Counted from the stretch's first letter, positions 1 through 9,440 are shown. The stretch is DNA of 63,663 nucleotides from an uncultured Bacteroidota bacterium (GCA_903831575.1 CAIKYB010000031.1:1-63663); one strand, 5' to 3'. Notes: generated from the sequence alone by a model not told the origin. Numbers and translations are program-made.

Positions 1-141
1 ATCCAGGGCAGATTCATCCAATCGGTAAAGGTTGCTCCAAATCAAACCTTGAGTTTAGGTTCAGCGTTGAAAGCTGGTGCATACTTTATTGAAGTGAGAC
101 AAGGTAAGGAAGTGAAGACTACGAGAGTAATGAAGTTTTAA
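1..141 (+). CDS. C-terminal end of a T9SS-secreted protein (partial)
   Basis: Frame 1 is open from the window edge to TAA at 139-141 and encodes the last 46 residues of a protein that starts outside the window. The pattern (short beta strands, a GAYFIEV segment and a basic end reading RVMKF) fits the type A C-terminal sorting domain of the Bacteroidota type IX secretion system. That domain directs cargo across the outer membrane and is then cleaved. The catalytic or adhesive part of the protein is not visible, so its function cannot be named. Confidence 0.75.
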   Translation: MQGRFIQSVKVAPNQTLSLGSALKAGAYFIEVRQGKEVKTTRVMKF

Positions 142-148
142 ACATAAC

Positions 149-174
149 TAGCCCACGGTTTAAACCGTGGGCTA
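149..174. repeat. 26-bp perfect palindrome, REP-like / terminator
   Basis: A perfect 26-bp palindrome with outer arms TAGCCCACGG and a central TTTAAA lies 7 bp after the stop of the preceding gene. A second element with the same outer TAGCCCAC and the same centre, but a swapped inner pair (CA for GG), lies at 50840-50865. In RNA each would form a long hairpin. The shared arms at two distant gene ends suggest a dispersed repeat family rather than two independent terminators. Confidence 0.7.
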
Positions 175-193
175 TGATAAAATCTTAAACTGT

Positions 194-226
194 AAAGGCC
201 TGCTCCTTAATTGGAGTGGGCCTTTT
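194..226 (+). terminator. Rho-independent terminator
   Basis: A 13-bp stem (AAAGGCCTGCTCC pairing with GGAGTGGGCCTTT, with two G-U wobbles in RNA) encloses a TTAATT loop and is followed by a T run. It lies 53 bp after the stop of the T9SS cargo gene and closes that transcript. Confidence 0.75.
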
Positions 227-1008
227 TGTATGAAGTACATTTTTGCGTATTCATTTTTACACAGAGGCTGTATGTTTTTTCACGAGTATCAATTCTAGAT
301 TGTTTTTTTAAGAAATCGTGTGTATTTTATTAGATCTAAATAGTGGCTTAATGAAGGATAACTGAAATTTCGAATCCTTGTTGATCCAATAAAAATGAAT
401 TTTATATTTTTATTTTCTTTATCGGAGATTCTTTTATTATTGTACATAAAAGTGGATTGTAGTTAATTTATTTATGCGTTATCGTTATACCACAAATATT
501 TTATTTTTTTTATTCAAATTAATTTACGAATGTTGCAAACAGTTTTGAAATTCAATTCAGGAAACGCTTGAAGGATAAAAATAATTGGTAATAATTATGA
601 AGAAAAATAGTGCAATTGTTGTGGTTTTTATTTTGATAATAACGGTAATCATTTTAATTAAAACTTGCATGTCACAATTCTAATTATTGATTTAGCTTAT
701 GCGACTTGAGCTAACGTTTTTGCCCTCCAATTTCCGTATTCGTATTCTATAATTGGGTTCTATTTTCTCAGAAAATTCTCATCAAGAGGTTTGATTTTCA
801 ATAAAATTTGAATATCGCTTTTTATAAATCCCTAAAGACAAAACAGCAATTTTTTTAAGTTTGATATCCACTTTTTTTAAATGATTTTTATTAAGTAGCG
901 ATAGGGAAGGAAGATGTAATTAATGATCAAATGTAATAGTCTATGAAATTAAACTTTAGGCAAAATAAATAGTCTTATTACGCTTATTTTGAATTTCTCT
1001 ATACTTTT
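227..1008. other. 782-bp AT-rich intergenic region
   Basis: No long open frame and no recognisable RNA gene lie between the terminator at 194-226 and the phosphoesterase operon. The only candidate coding element is the 28-codon frame at 597-683. The sequence is very AT-rich with many T runs. The promoter for the operon at 1009 is expected here, but no good TAnnTTTG element near the start could be picked out. Confidence 0.6.
597..683 (+). CDS. Possible 28-residue single-pass membrane peptide
   Basis: An ATG at 597 opens a 28-codon frame. Its product has a basic start (MKKNS), about 16 hydrophobic residues (V, I, L, F, T) and a short polar tail with one Cys. This is the shape of a small membrane protein or an isolated signal anchor. 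There is no clear ribosome-binding site, and a hydrophobic frame of this length can arise by chance in AT-rich DNA. It is listed only because nothing else occupies this stretch. Confidence 0.2.
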   Translation: MKKNSAIVVVFILIITVIILIKTCMSQF

Positions 1009-2703
1009 ATGAATCATTTTAAAAAGTGTACTATTATTTTGCTCAATAAAAATAAATTTCTCCTATTTTTATTTCTAGGGGTATCAAATATTGCTTTTGC
1101 TCAGCATGATGAAATAATTCTAGGAAGGCCAACAGATACATCAGTCACCGCTAGTGTTATGTTTACTAATGCGGCGTACCAATATTACCTACAATATGGG
1201 CTACAACCAGGAGTATATAATTTCAATACACCTACTTTTTCTAGTATTGTTAATGTGCCAGAAGAGCATGATTTTAATAATTTAATTCCCAATACAAGGT
1301 ATTATTATCGGATGCAATATAAATTGGTAGGGGGTTCTGCTTTTACTGCTTCACCAGAGTATTCGTTTATAACTCAAAGAGCTCCAGCAAGTACATTTTC
1401 ATTTACAATAGAAACAGATGAGCATCTTTATGACAAGAAGGGTGTAACCAACCTGTATCGAATTACGCTTGCAAATGAGGCTAATGATAAGCCTGATTTC
1501 ATGTTTTCTCTTGGGGACATATTTGGGGATGATCATTCCTATATTGATAGTATACGTTTCCCAAGAATAACCGATAATGAAGTAGATTCCTTACATAAAG
1601 ATTACAGAAGATTTTTGGGATTAATCTGTCATTCTATTCCTTTTTATATTGCATTAGGGAATCACGAAGGGGAAAGAAAATACTATTTATCTCATCCTGC
1701 GCCTCCCAATAATTTAGCCATCTATGGAACATTAGCCAGAAAAAAATATTATCCTAATCCTTTTCCAAATGGGTTTTATTCTGGCAACTCCATGATAGAA
1801 AATTATGGAGTGCAAAAGCCAGAAAATTATTATGCGTGGACTTGGGGCGATGCATTATTTGTTGTGCTTGATCCTTACAGGTATGATAGTAAAAGCGACA
1901 CATCCAATAAGCCAACTGGCTGGGATTGGACATTAGGGTTGCCTCAGTATTTATGGTTGAAAAGCACCTTGGAAAATAGTACTTCAAAATATAAATTTGT
2001 TTTTGCACACCATATCAGAGGTGAGGGCAGAGGAGGCATTACCAACGCAATTCAAAATGAATGGGGTGGGTATCAAAGAATTGCTAATGGCACTGTTACT
2101 ACCGGAAGCGGGTATACTTTTCCTCTAAATAGATTGCTTTCCGAAGGATGGACTAAACCGATTCATCAATTATTTAGAGACAATAATGTAAATATTTTCT
2201 TTCAGGGACATGATCATGTATTCGCTCATGAAATATTGGACAGCATTACTTACCAGTCTTGTCCGATGGCTGCAGATTCTACTTATGAAATTGGCAAGTT
2301 GGCCAATGCTGGTGCTTATTTGTCTGATACTTTAGAAGGCGCAGGTCATATTAAAGTAACTGTTTCCCCTGGTTATGTTCAGGTAGATTATGTAAGGGCA
2401 TATCTTCCTGCAGATACGCTTAGCGGCTTACATCATAATGGAGAAATTGCTTTTTCATATAAGGTTCGAAATAAAAATACCTATACATTTATTGGAAATG
2501 GGAATTGGTCGGATGTGAATAATTGGGTTGAAAAAATAAAGCCACCAACTCCGCTTCCTTCAGGAGCTTCTATATATATTGAGCCAATTGAAACAGGCCA
2601 ATGTGTTCTTGATCTTACTCAAACGATTTCATTGGGGGCTAAAATAATTGTGAATCCTAATAGAAAATTTATTGTGCCAGGAGTTTTAAATATTCAACAA
2701 TAA
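1009..2703 (+). CDS. Secreted metallophosphoesterase (copy 1)
   Basis: A predicted exported 564-residue phosphoesterase of the calcineurin/purple acid phosphatase superfamily. It has a signal peptide (about 1-31), an FN3-like N-terminal domain (about 35-125) and a complete two-metal site: D137/H139 in TDEHL, GD at 169-170, GNHE at 217-220, a later FAHH and FQGHDH. It should hydrolyse phosphate mono- or diesters outside the cytoplasm; the substrate is unknown. Residues 492-564 are a C-terminal module also found at the end of the next two proteins, and the protein lacks the usual T9SS type A tail. The next gene, a paralogue, begins 3 bp downstream, so the two are co-transcribed and arose by tandem duplication. 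Confidence 0.85.
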   Translation: MNHFKKCTIILLNKNKFLLFLFLGVSNIAFAQHDEIILGRPTDTSVTASVMFTNAAYQYYLQYGLQPGVYNFNTPTFSSIVNVPEEHDFNNLIPNTRYYYRMQYKLVGGSAFTASPEYSFITQRAPASTFSFTIETDEHLYDKKGVTNLYRITLANEANDKPDFMFSLGDIFGDDHSYIDSIRFPRITDNEVDSLHKDYRRFLGLICHSIPFYIALGNHEGERKYYLSHPAPPNNLAIYGTLARKKYYPNPFPNGFYSGNSMIENYGVQKPENYYAWTWGDALFVVLDPYRYDSKSDTSNKPTGWDWTLGLPQYLWLKSTLENSTSKYKFVFAHHIRGEGRGGITNAIQNEWGGYQRIANGTVTTGSGYTFPLNRLLSEGWTKPIHQLFRDNNVNIFFQGHDHVFAHEILDSITYQSCPMAADSTYEIGKLANAGAYLSDTLEGAGHIKVTVSPGYVQVDYVRAYLPADTLSGLHHNGEIAFSYKVRNKNTYTFIGNGNWSDVNNWVEKIKPPTPLPSGASIYIEPIETGQCVLDLTQTISLGAKIIVNPNRKFIVPGVLNIQQ

Positions 2704-2706
2704 AAT

Positions 2707-4365
2707 ATGGCAAGAAAACTTATTTTCTATCTTTCGTATTTTTTTTTAATTGCAGTTAATAATAAATTATTTGCACAATCTTATACAGAGATATTAGGCA
2801 GACCAACAGATACAAGTATCACAATGAGTGCGATGTTTGATCAGAATGTTGATGCTTACTGGGAATTTGGAATCCTTTCCGGTGCTTATTCAAACACGAC
2901 TGCAACCTATTCCATTATTGACAGTATACCGCAGGAAGTAGATTTCACTAATCTTACCACCAATACAAAATATTATTATCGGGTCAGGTATAGATTAGCC
3001 AATTCAAATACTTCTTTTGCTTCAGGAGCAGAACACACTTTTAGAACGAGAAGGCCCAGAGGCAGCACTTTTTCTTTCGCTGTAGAAGCCGACCCTCATT
3101 TAGATACCAACTGCATTCCAAGTTCATTAATACTCAGTATGCAGAATATGTTGGCCAAGAATGTAGACTTTATGATAGACCTTGGAGATAATTTTTTGTC
3201 AGAAAAATATGTATTGACACCTGGTTCGCAAATATTAGCACCTCATTACATAGATACTATTGAATCCAGAACGGTATTGTACAGAAAGTATTATGGAACA
3301 CTTTGTCATTCTGCTCCATTGTTTCTTACTATTGGGAATCATGAAGGTGAACTGGGATGGAAACTTACGGGTACGGATAGCTCTATGCCTGTAGTTGCTA
3401 CTAATTTGAGAAAAAAATATTATCCTAATCCATATCCAAACTCCTTTTATTCTGGCAATGATTCTGCAGAAGCTTATGTAGGATTGAGAGAAGATTATTA
3501 TGCATGGGAATGGGGCGATGCTTTGTTTATTGTAATTGACCCTTATTGGTTTACCAGAATGTCTCAACATATCGGTTGGGGTTGGACGCTTGGAAGTAGA
3601 CAATTTAACTGGTTTAAAAATGCCATAAGAAATAGTACGGCTAAATATAAATTTATTTTTGCTCACCAATTAGTAGGAGGTAATGGTAATGATGCCAGAG
3701 GAGGAACCGAATTTGCAGATTTGTATGAAAATGGCGGCAGAAGTATAGACTCTACCTGGGATTTTGATTCTGCCCGTGTACATTGGGAAGAGCCGATACA
3801 TGCATTAATGGTTGAAAATAAAGCCAGTATTTACTTCCATGGCCATGATCACTTTTATGGAAAACAAGACAAAGATGGCATCGTTTATCAAGAAGTGCCT
3901 CAGCCCTCTGCGAAGAATATAAAAGCATTTAATGCTAACAGCTATCCATTTACCACTCAATATGGTTATGTAAATGGAACAATATTGCACAACAGAGGAT
4001 TTATACTCGTTACAGTTTGCAGTGACAGTGCTAAAGTAGAATATGTAAAAACATTTTTGCCCACAGAAGAAAGTAGTAGTTTACATAACTTGGATATCGC
4101 TCATAGTTACGTAATTAAAAATTCGGTGTCTTCACAGAATGCAACCTATACTTTCATAGGAGATGGCAATTGGGATATCCCTTCGAACTGGTTGAATAAT
4201 CAAATTCCTCCTGCAAGATTACCCAATGGAAGTACTATTATCATCAATCATGTTTCTGGAGGAAATTGTTTATTGAATACAATGCAGGTTATTGAGCAAG
4301 GAGGGATGTTGTCAGTTAATCCTGGAAAGACTTTACTTATCCCTGGTACGTTATTAGAGCATTGA
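2707..4365 (+). CDS. Secreted metallophosphoesterase (copy 2)
   Basis: A 552-residue paralogue of the preceding protein with the same order: signal peptide (about 1-23), FN3-like domain, metallophosphoesterase domain and C-terminal module (481-552). The metal site is intact: ADPHL, DLGDN, GNHEGE, FAHQ and HGHDH. Shared stretches such as LRKKYYPNP and DYYAWEWGDALF show that it is a diverged duplicate and not a pseudogene. Retention of two active-site-complete copies suggests different substrates or metals. It lies 3 bp after copy 1 and 25 bp before the YHYH gene. Confidence 0.85.
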   Translation: MARKLIFYLSYFFLIAVNNKLFAQSYTEILGRPTDTSITMSAMFDQNVDAYWEFGILSGAYSNTTATYSIIDSIPQEVDFTNLTTNTKYYYRVRYRLANSNTSFASGAEHTFRTRRPRGSTFSFAVEADPHLDTNCIPSSLILSMQNMLAKNVDFMIDLGDNFLSEKYVLTPGSQILAPHYIDTIESRTVLYRKYYGTLCHSAPLFLTIGNHEGELGWKLTGTDSSMPVVATNLRKKYYPNPYPNSFYSGNDSAEAYVGLREDYYAWEWGDALFIVIDPYWFTRMSQHIGWGWTLGSRQFNWFKNAIRNSTAKYKFIFAHQLVGGNGNDARGGTEFADLYENGGRSIDSTWDFDSARVHWEEPIHALMVENKASIYFHGHDHFYGKQDKDGIVYQEVPQPSAKNIKAFNANSYPFTTQYGYVNGTILHNRGFILVTVCSDSAKVEYVKTFLPTEESSSLHNLDIAHSYVIKNSVSSQNATYTFIGDGNWDIPSNWLNNQIPPARLPNGSTIIINHVSGGNCLLNTMQVIEQGGMLSVNPGKTLLIPGTLLEH

Positions 4366-4390
4366 TAAAAAGTATATTTGTAAATAGTTT

Positions 4391-6943
4391 ATGAAATATA
4401 AAATTAAAAGTATTAAAATGAGAAAATTCTTCTGCTTCATAGTGTTTCTTATTTCCTTTAATAATTTGACTGCACATGATATCGATTATGAAAAAATTAT
4501 TCTCAAGAAATGGGTACTTGCAAAAGAAGATAAAATTATAGAAGGCTCGTTTTCTATGTACAAAAATGGGGATGTTTTCATTGAAGATGCAGAGCAACGT
4601 TTAATACACTATCCTTTATCCTCTTTTTCTCCAGCTGATCAAGATTTTGTTGTTAAAAAATACGAAAATATTATACAAATCAACAAGCAACTTGAACAAA
4701 GTAGTACCAGACATACTACTGTTGGAGCTCATTTAAATATCAGGTTTTGGATAATCATTTGTTTATTGTCTTTACTTGGTCTTTATACATTTTTGCTATC
4801 TGAAAAAAAGAAGAGGATATTTTTAAGTCCTGTATTTTTCATTGGAACTATCCTGTTGCTTTATGGGTTTAGTGATGATGATATAAAAATGCGTTTGCTT
4901 ACCACTACAGATCCTGTATATATGGATTCTGCATTTACTCCTTTTAAGCCCAAAATATTTACCCACTGGGATAATACCTACTTTTATGTAGAATCAAAAG
5001 GGATTGCTGATCACGAAATGATGATTGGCATTAGAGCTTGGCAGCAACAAGTTCCTATTCCTCAATGTTATACAGTTGCCAACAATAATAATGCCTGGAG
5101 TATTCCTTTAAATCCAGTTATATCTTCCAATCCTATTCCGGTTGATACGGTTCATTTTCTAAGAGGTGCAATTGCTTTAGCAGTGAATGGTATCCCCATT
5201 TTTAATTACCATACTAACACAGGCGTAGACTCTTATACAGATGGTCAATTGGATAATTTTGGTGGACATTGCGGCAGAGCAGATGATTATCATTATCATA
5301 TCGCCCCATTGATTTTATATAATCAAATTGCAGCCAATAAGCCCGTTGCTTACGCATTAGATGGCTTTGCTGTTTATGGAGCACAAGAGCCGGAAGGAAC
5401 ACCGATGACAACTTTAGATGCAAATCATGGACATTATGGACGTAATGGTGTGTATCATTATCATGGCACTCCTCCAGCTCAGGGCGCTCCTTATATGATT
5501 GGCAACATGGTTGGTGTGGTTACCGAAGACACTACTCATCAAATTATTCCACAGGCTGCAGCGAAGAGCCCAAGACCTGCACTTACCCCCCTTTCAGGAG
5601 CAGTCATTACCGGATGCCAGCCGAATAATTCTAACAATGGATATAATTTAACCTATACAAATGGAGGGCTAACCTATCATGTAAATTATTTCTGGGCTGA
5701 TACTACAAACAACAGAAGCAAGTATACATTTGATTTTGTTTCTCTAGCTAATACTACGGAATCTATTTATTTGGGCACTCCATCTCAATCGAGTTGTATT
5801 GTTCCTACGGTAGTAATACCAGTGGTTACTACAGTTAAAAAAACAATGAAGCGTTTACCCGATACCGGTGAGACACTCGGATATACCACAACTTTCGGAG
5901 AAGACAATGACTATGCAATCAATGCTCCTTATTTTATTAATAATGGAAATGGAACAGTAACGGATACGATTACAGGATTGATGTGGCAAAAAGTTGATGG
6001 TGGGGAAATGACTTTTGAAAAAGCTGTTTTGTATTGTGATACATTGACGTTAGGTGGTTATACAGATTGGAGATTACCGAATCCTCATGAAGGTTTTAGT
6101 ATTTTAAATCTTCAAAATGTGAATCCAGCTATTGATGGGAATGCTTTCACTGCAAGTGGAGCTGCTGCAGAGTATTGGTGGACAAATGCCAAGCAATTTA
6201 ATGACTCAACTAAAGTATGGTGTACGAATTCAGGAGGAGGCATTGGAAATAAACCCAAAGCTGAAACAATAAGTGCTGGCGGAACAAAAAGTTACCATGT
6301 AAGAGCTTTAAGAGATGTGGCTACTCCTGCCACAGTCTTAAGTCAATTTGCAAATAATTTGGATGGAACAATCACAGATAACTTAACCAATTTAGTATGG
6401 CAAAAGATTCCATATGCTGATTCATTGACTTGGGAAAATGCGCTTATTTATGCTGATTCTCTCACATTAGCAGGATACCTTGATTGGAGGTTGCCTAATA
6501 TAAAAGAATTGCAATCTATCAATGATGAATCCAAAATTAATCCATCTATTGATACTATTTTTAAAGTAATAAATAATAAGAAATATTGGTCTGGAACATC
6601 CCTGCCTAATCATACAACTCAAGCCTGGTATTTAAATTCGCAATATGGAATTACTACATACGACGAAAAAATAAGAAGAGATTTGGTGTTGTGTGTGAGA
6701 GGGACTTCCAATGTTACAACGCAGTATATTTTTAATGGAAATGGGAACTGGGATAAAACGATAAATTGGTTGAATTATACTATTCCTCCAACAACCTTGC
6801 CTTCAGGTTTTTCAATCATCATTAATCCGTTGTCGGGCGGGCAATGTACCCTTAATACTACTCAGCATATTTCTCAAGGGGCCAATATTACGGTAAGTCC
6901 AGGGAAGAATTTTTTAATTCCCGGATCTTTGATTCAGCAATAA
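4391..6943 (+). CDS. Mosaic YHYH / DUF1566 exported protein
   Basis: An 850-residue protein of unknown function made of recognisable parts. Residues 11-28 form a signal peptide if translation starts at the second Met (4418), which is equally possible. About 35-90 resemble an SHD1-like module (IIEGSFSMYKNGDV, PLSSFSPADQDFV). Two membrane segments follow (about 119-136 and 143-160), then a YHYH domain with DDYHYH and GVYHYHGTPP, then two DUF1566/Lcl C-terminal domains, each with a LMWQK or LVWQK strand and a DWRLPN motif. The last 72 residues (779-850) are the module shared with both phosphoesterases. The His-rich YHYH motifs suggest metal or ligand binding; this is inference. Confidence 0.75.
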   Translation: MKYKIKSIKMRKFFCFIVFLISFNNLTAHDIDYEKIILKKWVLAKEDKIIEGSFSMYKNGDVFIEDAEQRLIHYPLSSFSPADQDFVVKKYENIIQINKQLEQSSTRHTTVGAHLNIRFWIIICLLSLLGLYTFLLSEKKKRIFLSPVFFIGTILLLYGFSDDDIKMRLLTTTDPVYMDSAFTPFKPKIFTHWDNTYFYVESKGIADHEMMIGIRAWQQQVPIPQCYTVANNNNAWSIPLNPVISSNPIPVDTVHFLRGAIALAVNGIPIFNYHTNTGVDSYTDGQLDNFGGHCGRADDYHYHIAPLILYNQIAANKPVAYALDGFAVYGAQEPEGTPMTTLDANHGHYGRNGVYHYHGTPPAQGAPYMIGNMVGVVTEDTTHQIIPQAAAKSPRPALTPLSGAVITGCQPNNSNNGYNLTYTNGGLTYHVNYFWADTTNNRSKYTFDFVSLANTTESIYLGTPSQSSCIVPTVVIPVVTTVKKTMKRLPDTGETLGYTTTFGEDNDYAINAPYFINNGNGTVTDTITGLMWQKVDGGEMTFEKAVLYCDTLTLGGYTDWRLPNPHEGFSILNLQNVNPAIDGNAFTASGAAAEYWWTNAKQFNDSTKVWCTNSGGGIGNKPKAETISAGGTKSYHVRALRDVATPATVLSQFANNLDGTITDNLTNLVWQKIPYADSLTWENALIYADSLTLAGYLDWRLPNIKELQSINDESKINPSIDTIFKVINNKKYWSGTSLPNHTTQAWYLNSQYGITTYDEKIRRDLVLCVRGTSNVTTQYIFNGNGNWDKTINWLNYTIPPTTLPSGFSIIINPLSGGQCTLNTTQHISQGANITVSPGKNFLIPGSLIQQ

Positions 6944-7000
6944 ATCAGCGCGTTCTAAAATATGTTTAACTTGTAATAAAATTTTCAGAATCCCATCGTA

Positions 7001-7570
7001 TTGAATGATTTTTTTGAAATAGCAAAACAATATCTTTTATTAGGATTTACACATGTAATTCCTTTGGGCTTCGATCACATCCTTTTTATACTCTGTATAT
7101 TTTTTTTAAACTCGAGCATGAGGTCAGTTATTTTTCAGTGCTCTGCTTTTACACTTGCACATAGTCTTACTTTAATTTTGTCTGCCGCAGGATTATTATC
7201 CATTGATCCTAAAATTGTAGAACCATTAATTGCAATATCTATTCTCATTACCGCAATTGAAAATATTGTTCAGAATAAGGTCAGGCAATGGCGAATGGCC
7301 ATAATTTTTATTTTCGGCTTGATACATGGATTAGGATTTGCAAATGCATTGAAAGAAATCGGCATTCCTGAAAATCATTTTATTGGATCTTTATTGTTTT
7401 TTAATATTGGTGTCGAGTTTGGACAGTTATTGATTGTTGCTATGGCTTATTTTTTAATCAGTAAGTGGTTTGGCAAAAAGCCCTGGTACAAAGAAAGAAT
7501 CACATATCCAATTTCCAGCATGATCGCTTGCATAGCACTCTATTGGACAATAGAGAGGATATTGTTTTAA
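7001..7570 (+). CDS. HupE/UreJ family membrane protein
   Basis: A 189-residue polytopic membrane protein. The opening TH-x4-LGFDHILFIL motif, a later LAHSLTLIL and GLIHGLGFAN are typical of the HupE/UreJ_2 family, whose best-known members take part in nickel uptake or hydrogenase and urease maturation. About six hydrophobic segments are visible. The frame has only a TTG start at 7001, with a stop at 6977 and no in-frame ATG between, so an unusual start is likely. It is the last gene of the run that begins at 1009. No hydrogenase or urease genes are nearby, so the family role may not apply here. Confidence 0.75.
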   Translation: MNDFFEIAKQYLLLGFTHVIPLGFDHILFILCIFFLNSSMRSVIFQCSAFTLAHSLTLILSAAGLLSIDPKIVEPLIAISILITAIENIVQNKVRQWRMAIIFIFGLIHGLGFANALKEIGIPENHFIGSLLFFNIGVEFGQLLIVAMAYFLISKWFGKKPWYKERITYPISSMIACIALYWTIERILF

Positions 7571-7640
7571 TACTTTATCCTACTTGCCATATAAATCCTC
7601 AATTCTTTTTATTATTTCCAATCGAAAAAATTATCTTTAG

Positions 7641-7654
7641 ACATCAATTGATGT
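7641..7654 (+). terminator. Weak palindromic terminator candidate
   Basis: The perfect 14-bp palindrome ACATCAATTGATGT followed by TTT lies 70 bp after the hupE-like gene. The stem is AT-rich and short, so it may only slow transcription. Confidence 0.3.
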
Positions 7655-7759
7655 TTTGACGAAACTTATTTTGAATATAATCTTCGCCATTGAAAGTTCG
7701 TATCAACGGGAATTTAAATCATAAGTTTACAGCTGATTAAAAAAAATAAATATTTAGAC

Positions 7760-8584
7760 ATGAACAATAAAGAAATATTCCAGTCTCAGGGCTATTTGGT
7801 TTTAGAAAACTTTAATTCTCCTGAATCCTGTGATGCTGTAATGCAAAGAGGAGAGGAGTTGGCGAATGCTTTCAATTTTGAAGGGCATCCTTCTGTTTTC
7901 CAGACAACAGAGCAAGCCAAAACAACGGATGATTATTTTCTAAATTCCGGCGATAACATTTCCTTCTTTTTTGAAAAAGATGCATTTGATGAGGCAGGGA
8001 AATTGAAATCAGACTTGTTTCATTCTTTGAATAAAGTTGGACATGCGCTTCATGATCTTGATCCTGTCTTTAACGCCTTCTCTAGATCTTCGCAATTAAA
8101 AATACTTGCACATGAATTGGGCATGAATGATCATGTAATTATACAAAGCATGCTCATTTTGAAACATGCTAAAATCGGTGGCGTTGTAGATATTCATCAA
8201 GATGCTTCGTTTTTATATACAGAGCCCAAAAGCTGTGTAGGTCTATGGTTTGCGTTGGAAGATGCCACAATAGAAAATGGGTGTCTTTGGGCAAAGCCTG
8301 GCGGTCATCAAACACCATTAAGATCATGGTTTAAGAAAAAAGAAGGTGGCGGAACCGAAATGCAAATATTAAACGATGAACCATACACTATGGATGGCAT
8401 GATTCCTTTAGAGGTAAAAAAAGGAACCTGTATTGTATTAGACGGGTTACTTCCTCATTATAGTTTACCCAATACGAGTGGAAAATCACGCCAGGCATAT
8501 GCGCTGCATACCATAAATAAAAATGCAAATTATCCTAAAGAAAATTGGTTGCAAAGAGAGATGTCACTCTTAAAAGGGTTTTAA
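7760..8584 (+). CDS. Phytanoyl-CoA dioxygenase (PhyH) family protein
   Basis: A 274-residue Fe(II)/2-oxoglutarate-dependent dioxygenase. The iron ligands are visible as H146-x-D148 in DIHQDAS and H233 in LPHYS, and R244 in KSRQAY is placed to bind 2-oxoglutarate. Length and the GCLWAKPGGHQ segment fit PhyH hydroxylases that act on small molecules or acyl chains; the substrate cannot be read from sequence. It is followed 25 bp later by a TIM-barrel isomerase/epimerase gene, with which it probably forms an operon. Confidence 0.8.
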   Translation: MNNKEIFQSQGYLVLENFNSPESCDAVMQRGEELANAFNFEGHPSVFQTTEQAKTTDDYFLNSGDNISFFFEKDAFDEAGKLKSDLFHSLNKVGHALHDLDPVFNAFSRSSQLKILAHELGMNDHVIIQSMLILKHAKIGGVVDIHQDASFLYTEPKSCVGLWFALEDATIENGCLWAKPGGHQTPLRSWFKKKEGGGTEMQILNDEPYTMDGMIPLEVKKGTCIVLDGLLPHYSLPNTSGKSRQAYALHTINKNANYPKENWLQREMSLLKGF

Positions 8585-8609
8585 TTAAATTTTATAACAA
8601 TACTAACGC

Positions 8610-9440
8610 ATGCATTTAAAATACGGATGTCCATATTGGGGAAGCGATCATTACGCGCCAAAAGAATTTATATCCAAAGTTGTTGATGCAGGTTATGATG
8701 GTGTTGAATTATTTCTCCAGCCTCCAGATAAACTTACACATGATTTTTTGGATGAAATAGAATCAATTAAAATACAGCACCCGGATTTTTTCTTTATTGC
8801 TTTGCAGCTGACTTTTCCAGTTAAAGAGTCGGTAGATGCGTATATTTCAAAAATGGAAAAGAGTTTAATTGCTCTTGCTGAATTAAATCCTTTGTTTATC
8901 AATTCACATACTGGTAAAGATTATTATTCATTTGATGAAAATTGCAAAGTCATTGAAGCCGCAATGAATATCGGCGTAAAAACTGGCGTTAGAATTTTGC
9001 ATGAAACCCATCGCGGTCGTTTTTCCTTTCATGCCGCTACGTTGTTGCCCTATTTGAAAATGTTTCCCGAAATGGAATTGGTTGGTGATTTTTCTCACTT
9101 TTGTACGGTATCAGAAAGTATGTTGCAAGACCAGCAGGAAATTCTTCAGCAAATCATTCCGCATGTTTCACATATACATGCAAGAGTAGGATTTGAGCAA
9201 GGCCCTCAAGTCAATGATCCTGCTGCGCCGGAGTGGCAATCCCATCTTAATCAATTCATGGGTTGGTGGCAACAAATAATTGACTATAAAAAATCACAAC
9301 AAAAAGAAACCTTTACTATTAGCCCTGAATTTGGGCCTGCTCCTTATTTGCCAGTAGAGCCATTTACTCAAAAGCCTTTAAGCAATCAATGGGAAAATAA
9401 TTATTTCATGTTGAATAAATTAAAAGAAACCTTCAGTTAG
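8610..9440 (+). CDS. Sugar phosphate isomerase/epimerase family TIM barrel
   Basis: A 276-residue member of the xylose isomerase-like TIM-barrel superfamily (AP endonuclease 2 fold). Likely metal ligands are E132 (LHETHRG), D160 (GDFSHF), H188/H190 (HIHARVG) and E240 (SPEFGP), which are spaced as in this fold. Such enzymes isomerise or epimerise sugars and related polyols. It follows the PhyH gene closely and precedes the radical SAM gene; the context suggests oxidation and rearrangement of one small substrate, but that is inference. Confidence 0.75.
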   Translation: MHLKYGCPYWGSDHYAPKEFISKVVDAGYDGVELFLQPPDKLTHDFLDEIESIKIQHPDFFFIALQLTFPVKESVDAYISKMEKSLIALAELNPLFINSHTGKDYYSFDENCKVIEAAMNIGVKTGVRILHETHRGRFSFHAATLLPYLKMFPEMELVGDFSHFCTVSESMLQDQQEILQQIIPHVSHIHARVGFEQGPQVNDPAAPEWQSHLNQFMGWWQQIIDYKKSQQKETFTISPEFGPAPYLPVEPFTQKPLSNQWENNYFMLNKLKETFS

